DNA of 64,000 bases, taken from positions 6,169,501 through 6,233,500 of the forward strand of contig NZ_CP146100.1 in assembly GCF_037023755.1 (NCBI RefSeq). The letters run 5' to 3'. Below the pieces are notes generated by a model that had not been told where the DNA came from, made no database searches, and saw nothing but the letters and a program-made list of their open reading frames with translations. Numbering within the stretch: position 1 is the first letter of the stretch; the number at the start of each line of letters is the position of its first letter. Shown one piece after another: positions 26,158 through 34,965 of this stretch. Position numbers and translations under genes: made by a program. Origin of the DNA: Saccharopolyspora sp. SCSIO 74807 (GTDB taxonomy: Bacteria > Actinomycetota > Actinomycetes > Mycobacteriales > Pseudonocardiaceae).

Positions 26158-26357
26158 GGAGATCTCTCCTGCGGCTAACGCGATTTTGATCGGTCATGGG
26201 AGAAAACGCCGCATTAGCTGATCTTGGGTGCTTAGACGCTGCGCCCGCCACCGGTTCTGCTCTTCATCTCCCGCCCTCTGCATCGCTGCGCCCCGGGCCG
26301 GTATTTCACCCGATCTCGCTCGCCGCGGGTGAGGTATGCCACAAGCCGTTCGGGCCG

Positions 26358-28718
26358 TTACACGACCGCCTCATCGGCGTCTTCCTGCACCTCATCGCCC
26401 CGCACGGGCAACGTCGCGAACGCGGCGGGCGGCTCCTGCCACGGCGAGGCCAGCGTGCCCGCGCGCGCATCCCGGATCGTCTGCCACACCCGCTGCGGAG
26501 TCGCGGGCATGTCGACGTGGCGAACCCCGAGGTGGCTGAGCGCGTCGACGACCGCGTTCTGCACCGCGGGCGTCGACCCGACCGTGGCGGACTCGCCGAT
26601 TCCCTTGGCGCCCAAGGGATTGTGCGGAGTATCGGTCTCGGTGTTGACGACCTCCAGCGCGGGCACGTCCGCCGCCGAAGGCATCGCGTAGTCGGCCAGC
26701 GTCGCCGTCGCCGGGTTGCCGTCCTCGTCGTAGGACATCTGCTCCCACAGCGCCTGCGCGATGCCCTGCACCGCACCGCCCTGCTGCTGACCGCGCACCA
26801 GCTTCGGGTTCACGATCCGGCCGCAGTCGTCGACGGCGATGTGCCGCAGCGGCGTCACGAAACCCGTTTCGCTGTCGATCTCCACCACCGAGACGTGCGC
26901 GCCGAACGGGAACGTGGCGCCACCCGGCTTGAAGTCGGTGGTGCCGGAAAGTTCGCCGTCCCCGGCGACCCGCACCAGCTCCGCCCAGCTCACCGTCGCA
27001 CCGGGAGCCCCGGCGACGCCGAGCCCGCCGTCGGTGACCCGGATGTCGTCCGGGGACGCCTCGAGCCTGGCCGCGGCGAGTTCGCGTGCCTTGCGCAGCA
27101 CCACTTCCCCGGCTTCGCGCACCGCGCTGCCGCCGACCTGCAGCGAGCGCGAGCCGCCGGTGCCGCCGCCGCGCGGGACGGTGGCGGTGTCGGACTGCAC
27201 GAACTCCACCGACTCCATCGGGATGCCCAGCAGGTCGGAGACCAGCATGGAGAACGCGGTGGCGTGGCCCTGCCCGTGCGCAGAAGTGCCGACCTTGATG
27301 GTGGCGCCGCCCTCGTGCACGTCCACTTCGGCGAACTCGCCGGAACCGCCGCCGGTGATCTCGACGTAACTGCTCAGGCCGATGCCCAGCAGCTTCGGAT
27401 CGTCCGCTGCGCGGCGCCGGGCCTGCTCGGCGCGCAGCTGTTCGTAACCGGCGATCCGCAGCGCCTCGGTCAGCGCCAGGTCGTAGTCGCCGCTGTCGTA
27501 GCCGGCGCCGGTCAGCGTGGTGTGCGGGAACTGCTCCGGGCGCAGGAAGTTGCGGCGGCGCAGCTCGGCCGGGTCGATGCCGAGCTCGGCGGCGCCCATG
27601 TCGATCAGCCGCTCCAGCATCGCCGCGGCCTCCGGCCTGCCAGCGCCGCGGAACGCGCCGACCGGGGTCGTGTTGGTCAGGACCATCACGCCGTCGTAGC
27701 TCAACGCCGGGAGGCGGTAGACGCCCTGGGACATCAGCCGGGTCGGGCCGAGCGCGAGCGAACCGCCGAAACCGGCGTAGGCACCGGCGTCGCCGACCAC
27801 CCGCGCGCGCAGGCCGACGATGTCGCCTTCGCGGCTCAGGCCCAGCTCGGCGAACTGCACCTGCGCCCGGCCGTGCGGCATCGACTGCATGTTCTCCGAG
27901 CGCGACTCCACCCACTTCGCGGGCCGCCCGAGCTCGCGGGCGGCGGCGATCACCACCAGGTATTCCGCGGCCGCGCCCGCCTTGCCGCCGAACGCGCCGC
28001 CCACGTGCGGGGCGATCACCCGCACCCGCTGCTGATCCCAGCCGAACGAACCGGCCAGGCCGCTGCGCAACCCGTGCGGCATCTGCGTGGAGGCGTAGAC
28101 GGTGACCTCGTGGTCGTCGTCCGGTCCGCCCGCGATCGCGGCGAAGGCGTTGCCCTCCATGGGAACCACGGCCAGCCGCTGGTTCTCGATGCGGGCGCGC
28201 ACCACCACGTCGGCGCCCGCCAGCACGTCGGCTCCGGCGGCGTCCCGATAGCCGCTGGCGATGTTCGAGCCGTGCTCGGGGAACTGCGCCGGAGCGTCCG
28301 GGGCCAGTGCGCCCACCGGGTCCACCGCCACGTCCAGCGGGTCGTAGTCGACGTCGACGAGTTCGAGCGCGTCGGCGAGCGCTGCGGTGTCCTCGGCGAC
28401 CACGGCCACCACCGGTTCACCGGCGAACCGGACGCGATCGGTGGCCAGCGGCTCGCGGGTGAAGTCGCCGACCGGGATGAACGCCTGCACCGGCGGCAGG
28501 TCCAGATCCTTCGCGGTGTAGACGGCGACCACGCCCGGTGCGGCGGCCGCAGCGCTCGTGTCGATTTCGGAGATCAGCGCGTGCGCCAGGGGTGAGCGCA
28601 CGAAACCCACGTGCAGCACGCCTTCCAGCGGCAGGTTGTCCACGTAGGTGGCGCGCCCGCGCAGCAAATCCGGGTCCTCGACCCTGTTGACCTCGTTGCC
28701 CAGCAGAGATCCGACCAT
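26358..28718 (-). CDS. Xanthine dehydrogenase/CO dehydrogenase family molybdenum-binding subunit
   Basis: 786 residues, normal for the large subunit of molybdenum hydroxylases. VGGAFGGKAG binds the pterin cofactor, GAFRGAGRPEA is the loop that is AYRCSFR in true form I CoxL, so this is not a classical CO dehydrogenase, and GAKGIGESA holds the catalytic Glu. The partner FAD and 2Fe-2S subunits, usually co-encoded, are not next to it: upstream are an alcohol dehydrogenase remnant and an LLM oxidoreductase on the other strand. It may use partners encoded elsewhere. Confidence 0.9.
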   Translation of the reverse strand: MVGSLLGNEVNRVEDPDLLRGRATYVDNLPLEGVLHVGFVRSPLAHALISEIDTSAAAAAPGVVAVYTAKDLDLPPVQAFIPVGDFTREPLATDRVRFAGEPVVAVVAEDTAALADALELVDVDYDPLDVAVDPVGALAPDAPAQFPEHGSNIASGYRDAAGADVLAGADVVVRARIENQRLAVVPMEGNAFAAIAGGPDDDHEVTVYASTQMPHGLRSGLAGSFGWDQQRVRVIAPHVGGAFGGKAGAAAEYLVVIAAARELGRPAKWVESRSENMQSMPHGRAQVQFAELGLSREGDIVGLRARVVGDAGAYAGFGGSLALGPTRLMSQGVYRLPALSYDGVMVLTNTTPVGAFRGAGRPEAAAMLERLIDMGAAELGIDPAELRRRNFLRPEQFPHTTLTGAGYDSGDYDLALTEALRIAGYEQLRAEQARRRAADDPKLLGIGLSSYVEITGGGSGEFAEVDVHEGGATIKVGTSAHGQGHATAFSMLVSDLLGIPMESVEFVQSDTATVPRGGGTGGSRSLQVGGSAVREAGEVVLRKARELAAARLEASPDDIRVTDGGLGVAGAPGATVSWAELVRVAGDGELSGTTDFKPGGATFPFGAHVSVVEIDSETGFVTPLRHIAVDDCGRIVNPKLVRGQQQGGAVQGIAQALWEQMSYDEDGNPATATLADYAMPSAADVPALEVVNTETDTPHNPLGAKGIGESATVGSTPAVQNAVVDALSHLGVRHVDMPATPQRVWQTIRDARAGTLASPWQEPPAAFATLPVRGDEVQEDADEAVV

Positions 28719-28817
28719 GATCCGAGCCTAGCCGTGGTGGCGGCCGCTGCACAGCCTGTGTCGGCGCCGACCGGTGCGGGTAGCCGCCGGGACGAGCCGA
28801 CTACGGAGGTGCTGCCC

Positions 28818-29024
28818 GTGCAGGCACTGACCTGGCAAGGACCGCGCGAGGTGCGCGTCGAGCAGGTGCCCGATCCGCGCCGCGAGGCCGGTACCGATGC
28901 GCTCGTGCGGGTCACCTCGAGCGCGATCTGCGGATCCGATCTGCACCCGCCCGCGCAGGCACCGCAAGGCTACGAGCAGTTCCAGCGCACGACCGGCGGC
29001 ACGATCATGGTCGAGACGGAGTGA
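28818..29024 (+). pseudogene. Zinc alcohol dehydrogenase with large internal deletion
   Basis: A 68-codon frame from GTG with ACGGAGGTG upstream. The first 46 codons (QALTWQGPREVRVEQVPDP, then TSSAICGSDLH) are the N-terminus of a glutathione-independent formaldehyde/zinc alcohol dehydrogenase, including the first zinc Cys. They are fused to APQGYEQFQRTTGGTI, which is the normal C-terminal end of the same family. About 300 middle residues, with the Rossmann fold, are missing. A short fusion product may be made, but it cannot be the enzyme. Confidence 0.8.
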
Positions 29025-29027
29025 CTC

Positions 29028-29999
29028 ATGGTCCGCTTCGGCTACACGTTGATGACCGAGCAGTCCGGGCCGCGCGCGCTGGTCCGGCACGCCCCGCTGG
29101 CCGAACGCGCGGGGTTCGATTTCGCGGTGATGAGCGACCACTTCTCGCCGTGGCTGGACACCCAGGCGCACTCCCCTTACGCGTGGAGCGTGCTGGGCGC
29201 GGTCGCGCAGGCCACCGAGCGGATCGAGCTGATGACCTACGTGACGGCGCCGATCATGCGTTACCACCCGGCCGTGGTGGCGCAGAAGGCCGCGACGATC
29301 GGGCTGCTGTCCGAGGAGCGGTTCACCCTCGGGCTCGGCGCCGGGGAGAACCTCAACGAGCACGTGATCGGACAGGGCTGGCCGCCGGTGAACGTGCGGC
29401 ACGAAATGCTCTCCGAAGCCGTCGAGATCATCCGGGCGCTCTCCGGCGGCGAGTACGTCAACTACACCGGGCGGCACTACCGCGTGGATTCGGCGAAGCT
29501 CTGGGACGTTCCGCAGCGTCCGGTGCCGATCGGCGTCGGAGTGTCCGGGCCGCAGTCGGTGCGGCGGTTCGCGCCCGCCGCCGAAGCGATGATCTCCACC
29601 GAGCCGCAGGCCGAACTGTGCCGGGGCTGGGACTCGGCAGGCGGCGGTGACCGCAAGATCGGGCAGCTGCCGGTTTCCTGGGGCACCGACCGGGACGCCG
29701 CGGTGCGCCGCGCGCACGAGCAGTTCCGCTGGTTCGCCGGGGGCTGGAAGGTCAACGCGGAACTTCCCGGCCCGGCCGCCTTCGCCGGGGCGACGCAGTA
29801 CGTGCGGCCGGAGGACGTGGCGGCCACGATCCCGTGCGGCCCGGACGTGCAGCCGATCGTGGATTCCGTGTCGGCGTTCTGGCAGGCCGGGTTCACCGAC
29901 GTGGCGCTGGTGCAGATCGGCGGCGACGACCACCAGGACGGGTTTTTCGAGTTCGCCGAACGCGAGCTGCTGCCCGCGCTGCGCAAAGCATCGTCCTAG
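29028..29999 (+). CDS. LLM-class F420-dependent oxidoreductase
   Basis: 323 residues, TIM-barrel luciferase-like fold. FGYTLMTEQSGPRALVRHA and MSDHFSPWLDTQAHSPYAWS match the F420-dependent glucose-6-phosphate dehydrogenase-like group; LGLGAGENLNEHVIGQGWPP is also typical. Such enzymes transfer hydride with cofactor F420. The ATG is three bases after the dehydrogenase-remnant stop and eleven bases before the next gene, so all three are co-transcribed. Substrate unknown. Confidence 0.88.
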   Translation: MVRFGYTLMTEQSGPRALVRHAPLAERAGFDFAVMSDHFSPWLDTQAHSPYAWSVLGAVAQATERIELMTYVTAPIMRYHPAVVAQKAATIGLLSEERFTLGLGAGENLNEHVIGQGWPPVNVRHEMLSEAVEIIRALSGGEYVNYTGRHYRVDSAKLWDVPQRPVPIGVGVSGPQSVRRFAPAAEAMISTEPQAELCRGWDSAGGGDRKIGQLPVSWGTDRDAAVRRAHEQFRWFAGGWKVNAELPGPAAFAGATQYVRPEDVAATIPCGPDVQPIVDSVSAFWQAGFTDVALVQIGGDDHQDGFFEFAERELLPALRKASS

Positions 30000-30009
30000 G
30001 AGGTCTGCG

Positions 30010-31074
30010 ATGAGCGGCGGAATCCGCGTGGTGGTGCTGGGCGGTACCGGCAACATCGGAACCAGCACCGTGCAAGCTCTGGCCAGCGAGCCGGGTGTGG
30101 AAGAGGTCGTGGCCGCCTCCAGGCGCCGCCCGCGGAGTTCGTTCGGGCCGAAAGTGCGCTGGTCGCACGTGGACATCAGCAACGATGACCTGACCGAGGT
30201 CCTCTCGGGCGCGGACGCCGTGGTGCAGCTGGCCTGGATCTTCCAGCCGACGCACGACCCGATCACGACCTGGCGCAACAACGTGCTCGGCGGACTGCGG
30301 GTGTTGCGGGCGGTCGCGGCCGAACAGGTGCCCGTGCTGGTGTTCGCCTCATCGGTGGCGGCCTACTCACCGGGCCCGCCGGAGCGGGCGGTGGACGAGA
30401 GCTGGCCGACCGACGGCTGGCCGGGCGCGGCCTACTCGCGGGAGAAGGCTTACCTGGAGCGCTGCCTGGACGAGTTCGAGCGGGCGCACTCGGCGACCCG
30501 GGTGGTGCGGATGCGCACCGCGTTCTCCTTCAAGGAGCAGTCCGCGGCGCAACAGCGGCGGCTGTTCCTCGGGCCGTTCGTGCCGAACCGGGCGGTGCGC
30601 CCGTCGCTGGTGCCGATCGTGCCCGCGTTGCCGGGGCTGCGGTTCCAGGCGGTGCACAGCGACGACCTCGGCGCGGCCTACCGGCAGGCGGTGCTGCGGT
30701 CGTCGGCGCAGGGCGCGTTCAACGTGGCCGCGCATCCGGTGCTGGATGCGCAGGCGCTCGCGAACCTCCTGGGCGCGCGCACGGTTCCGGTGCCGCGCGG
30801 GCCGGTGCGCGGTGCGCTGCGGGCGGCTTGGGACCTGCACCTGGTGCCCGCGTCGCCGGAGCTGTTCGACACGTTCCTGCGGCTGCCGATCATGGACACC
30901 GGCCGCGCGGAGTCCCTTTTGGACTGGCAGCCGGAGCGTTCCGCGCCGGAGGCCGTGCAGGCGTTCCTGCGCGGAGTCCGCACGTCCGCGGGCGCGGACA
31001 CCCCACCGCTGCGCCCGAACGTGCCGGGCGGACGGCTGCACGAGCTGCGCACCGGCGTCGGAGCCCGGCAGTGA
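30010..31074 (+). CDS. NAD-dependent epimerase/dehydratase family protein
   Basis: 354 residues, extended SDR fold. VVLGGTGNIGTSTV is the dinucleotide-binding motif (GxxGxxG), FASSVAAYSPG the central Ser strand, and AYSREKAYLE carries the YxxxK catalytic pair. The C-terminal region is shortened relative to sugar epimerases. The start has AGGAGGT upstream (10 bases). It follows the F420-type oxidoreductase and probably acts in the same pathway, which is not identifiable. Confidence 0.87.
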   Translation: MSGGIRVVVLGGTGNIGTSTVQALASEPGVEEVVAASRRRPRSSFGPKVRWSHVDISNDDLTEVLSGADAVVQLAWIFQPTHDPITTWRNNVLGGLRVLRAVAAEQVPVLVFASSVAAYSPGPPERAVDESWPTDGWPGAAYSREKAYLERCLDEFERAHSATRVVRMRTAFSFKEQSAAQQRRLFLGPFVPNRAVRPSLVPIVPALPGLRFQAVHSDDLGAAYRQAVLRSSAQGAFNVAAHPVLDAQALANLLGARTVPVPRGPVRGALRAAWDLHLVPASPELFDTFLRLPIMDTGRAESLLDWQPERSAPEAVQAFLRGVRTSAGADTPPLRPNVPGGRLHELRTGVGARQ

Positions 31075-31089
31075 GAGATCGATCTGAGT

Positions 31090-31132
31090 GAACGGACTGT
31101 TCGTCCGGCTAGATTGGACGAACAGTCCGTTC
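31090..31132. repeat. Perfect 17-bp inverted repeat between convergent genes
   Basis: GAACGGACTGTTCGTCC and GGACGAACAGTCCGTTC are exact inverted copies around a 9-base loop. It may be a T-less bidirectional terminator. However each arm is itself an interrupted palindrome (GGAC-TGTTC-GTCC, GGAC-GAACA-GTCC), the form of a TetR-type operator, though no TetR gene is adjacent. Confidence 0.65.
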
Positions 31133-31164
31133 GCTCGGAAACGGAACGGGAGCTGACGTAGGGC

Positions 31165-31965
31165 TCAGCGGCGGGCGCGTGGGATCCGCGCGGTGGGCGC
31201 CTCCGCGGACATCGGCGCGGGCAGCCGCGTCGTCGGCATATCGCCCGCCTGCGCGTCGAGCACCGGCAGATCGCGGGTGGTGCCGTCCGTGGCGGGCAAG
31301 TGCTTCCACCCCGAATCCGGGCCCGGGCCGAACAACAGCGCTCCGGCCGTGAGCCCGCGGGCACCGTCCACGACCGGTTCGAGCATCCGCGCCAGCCGCG
31401 GCAGCAGCGCCGCGACCGCCGCACCCAGCAGCAACCCGACCAGCACGTCGTGCGGGTAGTGCACCCCCACGTAGACCCGCGACAACGCGGTCGCCAGCGC
31501 CAGCACGACGCCGAGCCACAACCACGCCCGGCGCACGCAGATCAACGCCACCGCGGATGCACCGGCGAGCGTGGCGTGGTTGCTCGGGAACGACCAGTCC
31601 CCCACCTCGGGGCACTGCTCGATGGTGCTGATCCGGGGGAACGCGCGGCACGGGCGGTCCTCCTGGATGAACGTCTTGAGCACTTCGCTGATCAGGTAGG
31701 CCAGCAGCACCAGCGGGACCGCGAGCACCGCCCGCGCCGACTCCGCGGCCGTTCCCGGGCGGGAGCGCCAGATCAGCACGCCGAAGATCAGCAGGAACGC
31801 GACGATGATCGCGTCGGTGGCGAACGCGCCGAAGCCCTGCAGGAACGCCGGACTCGCCGCGCCCGACCCAGCCAGGTCCCGGTACCACCACTCGCTGATG
31901 TCCGGAACACCCGGAACGTTCTGGGAAATGCGGGATTTCCCGAAGATGAACGAAAGATGAAGCAC
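31165..31965 (-). CDS. PAP2 family phosphatase, membrane-bound
   Basis: 266 residues with about five to six membrane helices. The three phosphatase motifs are present: KTFIQEDRPCR (K-x6-RP), SFPSNHA (PSGH-type with Asn for Gly) and SRVYVGVHYPHD (SR-x5-H-x3-D). The family removes phosphate from lipid phosphates or undecaprenyl pyrophosphate at the outer membrane face. The C-terminal 70 residues are a Pro/Thr/Ala-rich cytoplasmic tail. Confidence 0.9.
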   Translation of the reverse strand: MLHLSFIFGKSRISQNVPGVPDISEWWYRDLAGSGAASPAFLQGFGAFATDAIIVAFLLIFGVLIWRSRPGTAAESARAVLAVPLVLLAYLISEVLKTFIQEDRPCRAFPRISTIEQCPEVGDWSFPSNHATLAGASAVALICVRRAWLWLGVVLALATALSRVYVGVHYPHDVLVGLLLGAAVAALLPRLARMLEPVVDGARGLTAGALLFGPGPDSGWKHLPATDGTTRDLPVLDAQAGDMPTTRLPAPMSAEAPTARIPRARR

Positions 31966-32296
31966 CGCTATATCGTAAGGAGATCAACAATGCCGGCCCG
32001 CGCCCGCCCCCGCGGGAAACCGGTGCCACGTCTGGCGCACACCCACATCCCGACGCACCGCCGCGCAAGGTCTTTTCGAGTGATCACCGAGTAGCGGTCG
32101 TCACAAAATCTGCTCCATTCACGCGAAACCGGACGGCGGGAATGCCGGGTGATCAACCTTCGCTACGGTGACCTGCGGGCACGGCAGCACTGCGGGGCGG
32201 CAGCGCTGCGGGGCGGCGACGCTGCGGGCGGCGGCCTCGGGTGCCCCGCGGACGGCCGACGAATCCGCGCACTGCGTGCGGAGGTATGAGGAATCG

Positions 32297-33589
32297 ATGG
32301 GACAAACGACAGGCTGGATGGTCGGCGGGCTGCTCGTCCTGGTGGTGCTGCTCGGCGCCGCGGTGGCGGTGCTGGGAACGCGGTTGGCGCGGCAGAACCG
32401 CGAACGGTGGCAGCCGCCGGTGCTGGAGCAACCGCCGCCACCGGTGCTGGAAGCCCGCCCCGAACCACCGCCGGAACCGGCCCCGCCGGTCCGTGCCGAC
32501 CTGGACTACCGGCGCGAGGTGGTGCAGGGCGCGCAGGAAGCGCTCGGCGGCACGATGCGGCGCATCCTGGCGCTGACGAACAACGCGGCCGAACAGCTCC
32601 AGCAGATGCAGCGCTCGCACGGCCCGGAGGTGCTGGAAGACCTGCTGCCGATCGACCACCTGCTCGCGCAGGCGCAGCGCCGCGCGCAGATGGTGACCGT
32701 GCTGTGCGGCTCCACCCCCGGCCAGCAGCGTTCCTCGCAGCTGCTGGCGCGGCTGGTCGGCGCGGCGCAGTCCCGCATCCACGACTACGACCGGGTCCGG
32801 TTGTCCACTCGGGACACCACGACGGCGGTGCTGGGCCGGGTGGTCGAGCCGATCAGCGCCGGCCTGGCCGAGCTGCTGGACAACGCGACTCGCTCGTCCC
32901 CGCCGACCGCGCCGGTCGACGTGCTGATCACCGCCGAGTACCACGGGGTGTCGATCGAGATCCACGACGGCGGCGTGGGGATGCCGCCGGACGCGCTGGG
33001 CCAGGCCAACGCGCTGCTGGCGCACGGCGAGTCCGAAGTGGAGCTGACCGAGCTGGGCAACCCGCCGCGCACCGGGCTGGCCGGCTGCGGCGTGCTGGCG
33101 GCCAGCTACGGCTTCCACGTGCGCCTCGACGCCGCGTCCAGCCGGGGCGGGCTGCGCGCGGTGCTGCTGGTGCCGCACAACCTGCTGACCACTCTGGAAC
33201 CGGCGACCACCGAGGGGGCACCGGCCGCGGCGCAGACCGCGGAGGCCGAACCCGCGCCGCGGCACCGCCGCAGCGAACCGGAACCGGACACCACCGCCTC
33301 CGGGCTGCCGAAGCGGCCGCGCCGCACGGTGACCCGCTCCGGCGACCTGTCCGAGGACCCAGCAGCAGGCGACACCGCGGAGTCCGTCGGCGACACGGCT
33401 GGACTGCGCACCCAGGACGTCGCGAAGACGCTGCGCGGCCTGCAACGCGCGAGCCGCCCGACGACGGATCAGGACGTGGGGCCGTCTGACGTGGCGGCAC
33501 CGGACATCCCCGGACCGGACGGCGCGGTCGGCGACCGCGCAGCGGGGGATCCGACCGCCACCTCATCAGGAAAGGACGCGAACGCATGA
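32297..33589 (+). CDS. cvnA: Conservon sensor-like ATPase (CvnA)
   Basis: 430 residues from an ATG 129 bases inside a longer frame. One N-terminal membrane helix (residues 8-28), a Pro-rich linker, a helical region where a His kinase would dimerise, then a HATPase domain with GLAELLDNATRSSPP (N box) and IHDGGVGMPPD (G1 box). No clear H-box phospho-acceptor is seen, as usual in CvnA proteins. A long Ala/Pro/Asp-rich tail follows. First gene of the conservon, overlapping the next by ATGA. Conservons control development and secondary metabolism through a GTPase relay. Confidence 0.88.
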   Translation: MGQTTGWMVGGLLVLVVLLGAAVAVLGTRLARQNRERWQPPVLEQPPPPVLEARPEPPPEPAPPVRADLDYRREVVQGAQEALGGTMRRILALTNNAAEQLQQMQRSHGPEVLEDLLPIDHLLAQAQRRAQMVTVLCGSTPGQQRSSQLLARLVGAAQSRIHDYDRVRLSTRDTTTAVLGRVVEPISAGLAELLDNATRSSPPTAPVDVLITAEYHGVSIEIHDGGVGMPPDALGQANALLAHGESEVELTELGNPPRTGLAGCGVLAASYGFHVRLDAASSRGGLRAVLLVPHNLLTTLEPATTEGAPAAAQTAEAEPAPRHRRSEPEPDTTASGLPKRPRRTVTRSGDLSEDPAAGDTAESVGDTAGLRTQDVAKTLRGLQRASRPTTDQDVGPSDVAAPDIPGPDGAVGDRAAGDPTATSSGKDANA

Positions 33590-34008
33590 GCGAGACCGCT
33601 CGCCGAGCGCTGCCGGACCGCACCTGGGTGCTCGACGACCTGGTCGAGCACGCCGGGATCCGCGCGGCCATCGCGGTGTCCGGGGACGGGATGCTGCTGG
33701 TCAAGAACGCCGCTCTGGACCGCGCCGACGCGGAGCGGTGGGCGGCCGTGAGCGCCCCGCTGCAGTCCTGCGCCCGGCACGGGATGGAACCGCTGGGCTA
33801 CCCGACCGGTGGTTTCGAGCAGGTGATGGTGCAGCACGCCCGCGGCTTCCAGCTGCTGCAGCCGTTCGGCGAGGAGTCGTACCTGGTGCTGGTCACCGAA
33901 GCGGACGCCGACCTCGGCGTGGTGGCCACCGAGATGCAGGCGACCGCTCAGCGGCTCGGGCAGGAGATGGGCACGGCTGCGCGCACCGCCGCCGGGAACC
34001 GGCCGTGA
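33586..34008 (+). CDS. cvnB: Conservon roadblock/LC7 protein (CvnB)
   Basis: 140 residues of the roadblock/LC7 fold: WVLDDLVEHAGIRAAIAVSGDGMLL at the start, YLVLVTEADADLGVVATEM towards the end. Roadblock proteins act as regulators of small GTPases, here CvnD. The ATG overlaps the CvnA stop and its own stop overlaps the next GTG, showing tight coupling. Confidence 0.92.
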   Translation: MSETARRALPDRTWVLDDLVEHAGIRAAIAVSGDGMLLVKNAALDRADAERWAAVSAPLQSCARHGMEPLGYPTGGFEQVMVQHARGFQLLQPFGEESYLVLVTEADADLGVVATEMQATAQRLGQEMGTAARTAAGNRP

Positions 34009-34373
34009 GCCCAGGCCCGCACAGACGCGAATCCGAGCTGGTGCGCTCGTACGTGCTCACCCGCGGGCGGGCGCGCGCGGACAACCCGGTGGAACCCGCG
34101 ACGCTGGTGCGGGCCGTATCGCGCGGCACCGTGCCCGAACTCGAACCGGACCGCCGCCGGATCGTGCAGGTCTGCCAGGGCGGGGCGCTGGCGGTGGCGG
34201 AGATCGCCGCGCACACCCGGCTGCCGCTGAGCGTCTCGCTCGTGGTGGTCGGGGATCTGATCGATGACGGCTACCTGGCGCCCGCCGCGGCTTCCCGGCC
34301 GTCGGCCACGCCCAGCCCGGACCTGTTGAAGGAGGTGCTGGATGGACTTCGCAACCTGGACACCTCCGCATGA
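34005..34373 (+). CDS. cvnC: Conservon DUF742 protein (CvnC)
   Basis: 122 residues from GTG in a GTGA overlap. VRSYVLTRGRA at the N-terminus and the winged-helix-like VCQGGALAVAEIAAHTRLPLS region define DUF742. In conservons CvnC binds between CvnB and CvnD. Its last 32 bases overlap the CvnD gene in another frame. Confidence 0.92.
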   Translation: MSPGPHRRESELVRSYVLTRGRARADNPVEPATLVRAVSRGTVPELEPDRRRIVQVCQGGALAVAEIAAHTRLPLSVSLVVVGDLIDDGYLAPAAASRPSATPSPDLLKEVLDGLRNLDTSA

Positions 34374-34965
34374 GTCGGCCTACCTCGCCCCGACCGTGCG
34401 CCGCTCGGCGAAGATCCTGATCGTCGGCCCCGCCGGGGTCGGCAAGACCACGTTCGTCGACACCATGTCGGAGATCCAGCCGCTGCACACCGAGGAATCG
34501 CTGACCGCGGCCAGCGAGGGCGTGGACGACCTGCGCGGCACTCCGGCGAAGACGACCACGACGGTGGCGCTGGACTTCGGGCGGCGCACGCTCAACGAGC
34601 AGCTGGTGCTGTACCTGTTCGGCACGCCGGGGCAGCAGCGGTTCAACTACCTTTGGCGGACTTTGGCGCGCGGCGCGCTGGGCGCGATGGTGCTGGTGGA
34701 CACCCGGCGGCCGGACGCCTCGTTCGACGTGATGGACCGGGTGGAGCAGCTGGAGGTGCCGTACGCGATCGCGGTGAACGCCTTCGACACCGCGCCGCGC
34801 TACCCGGCCGAGGAGCTGCGCGAGGCGATGGACCCGCCGCCGGGCACACCGCTGGGCATCTGCGACGCGCGCGACGAGCCGTCCTGCAACCGAATGCTGA
34901 TCACGCTGGTGGAAAACGTGCTCGCCGGCGCGGGCACGACGAAGGAGCACGGAGTCTCGGCTTGA
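34342..34965 (+). CDS. cvnD: Conservon GTPase (CvnD)
   Basis: 207 residues, Ras/Arf-like P-loop GTPase. Walker A GPAGVGKTT (residues 29-37), switch region TTTTVALDFG, LFGTPGQQRFNYLW for the G3/switch II segment, and VNAFD in place of NKxD. It is the output switch of the conservon. The start lies inside the DUF742 gene and the stop overlaps the TTG of the first P450. Confidence 0.93.
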   Translation: MDFATWTPPHESAYLAPTVRRSAKILIVGPAGVGKTTFVDTMSEIQPLHTEESLTAASEGVDDLRGTPAKTTTTVALDFGRRTLNEQLVLYLFGTPGQQRFNYLWRTLARGALGAMVLVDTRRPDASFDVMDRVEQLEVPYAIAVNAFDTAPRYPAEELREAMDPPPGTPLGICDARDEPSCNRMLITLVENVLAGAGTTKEHGVSA

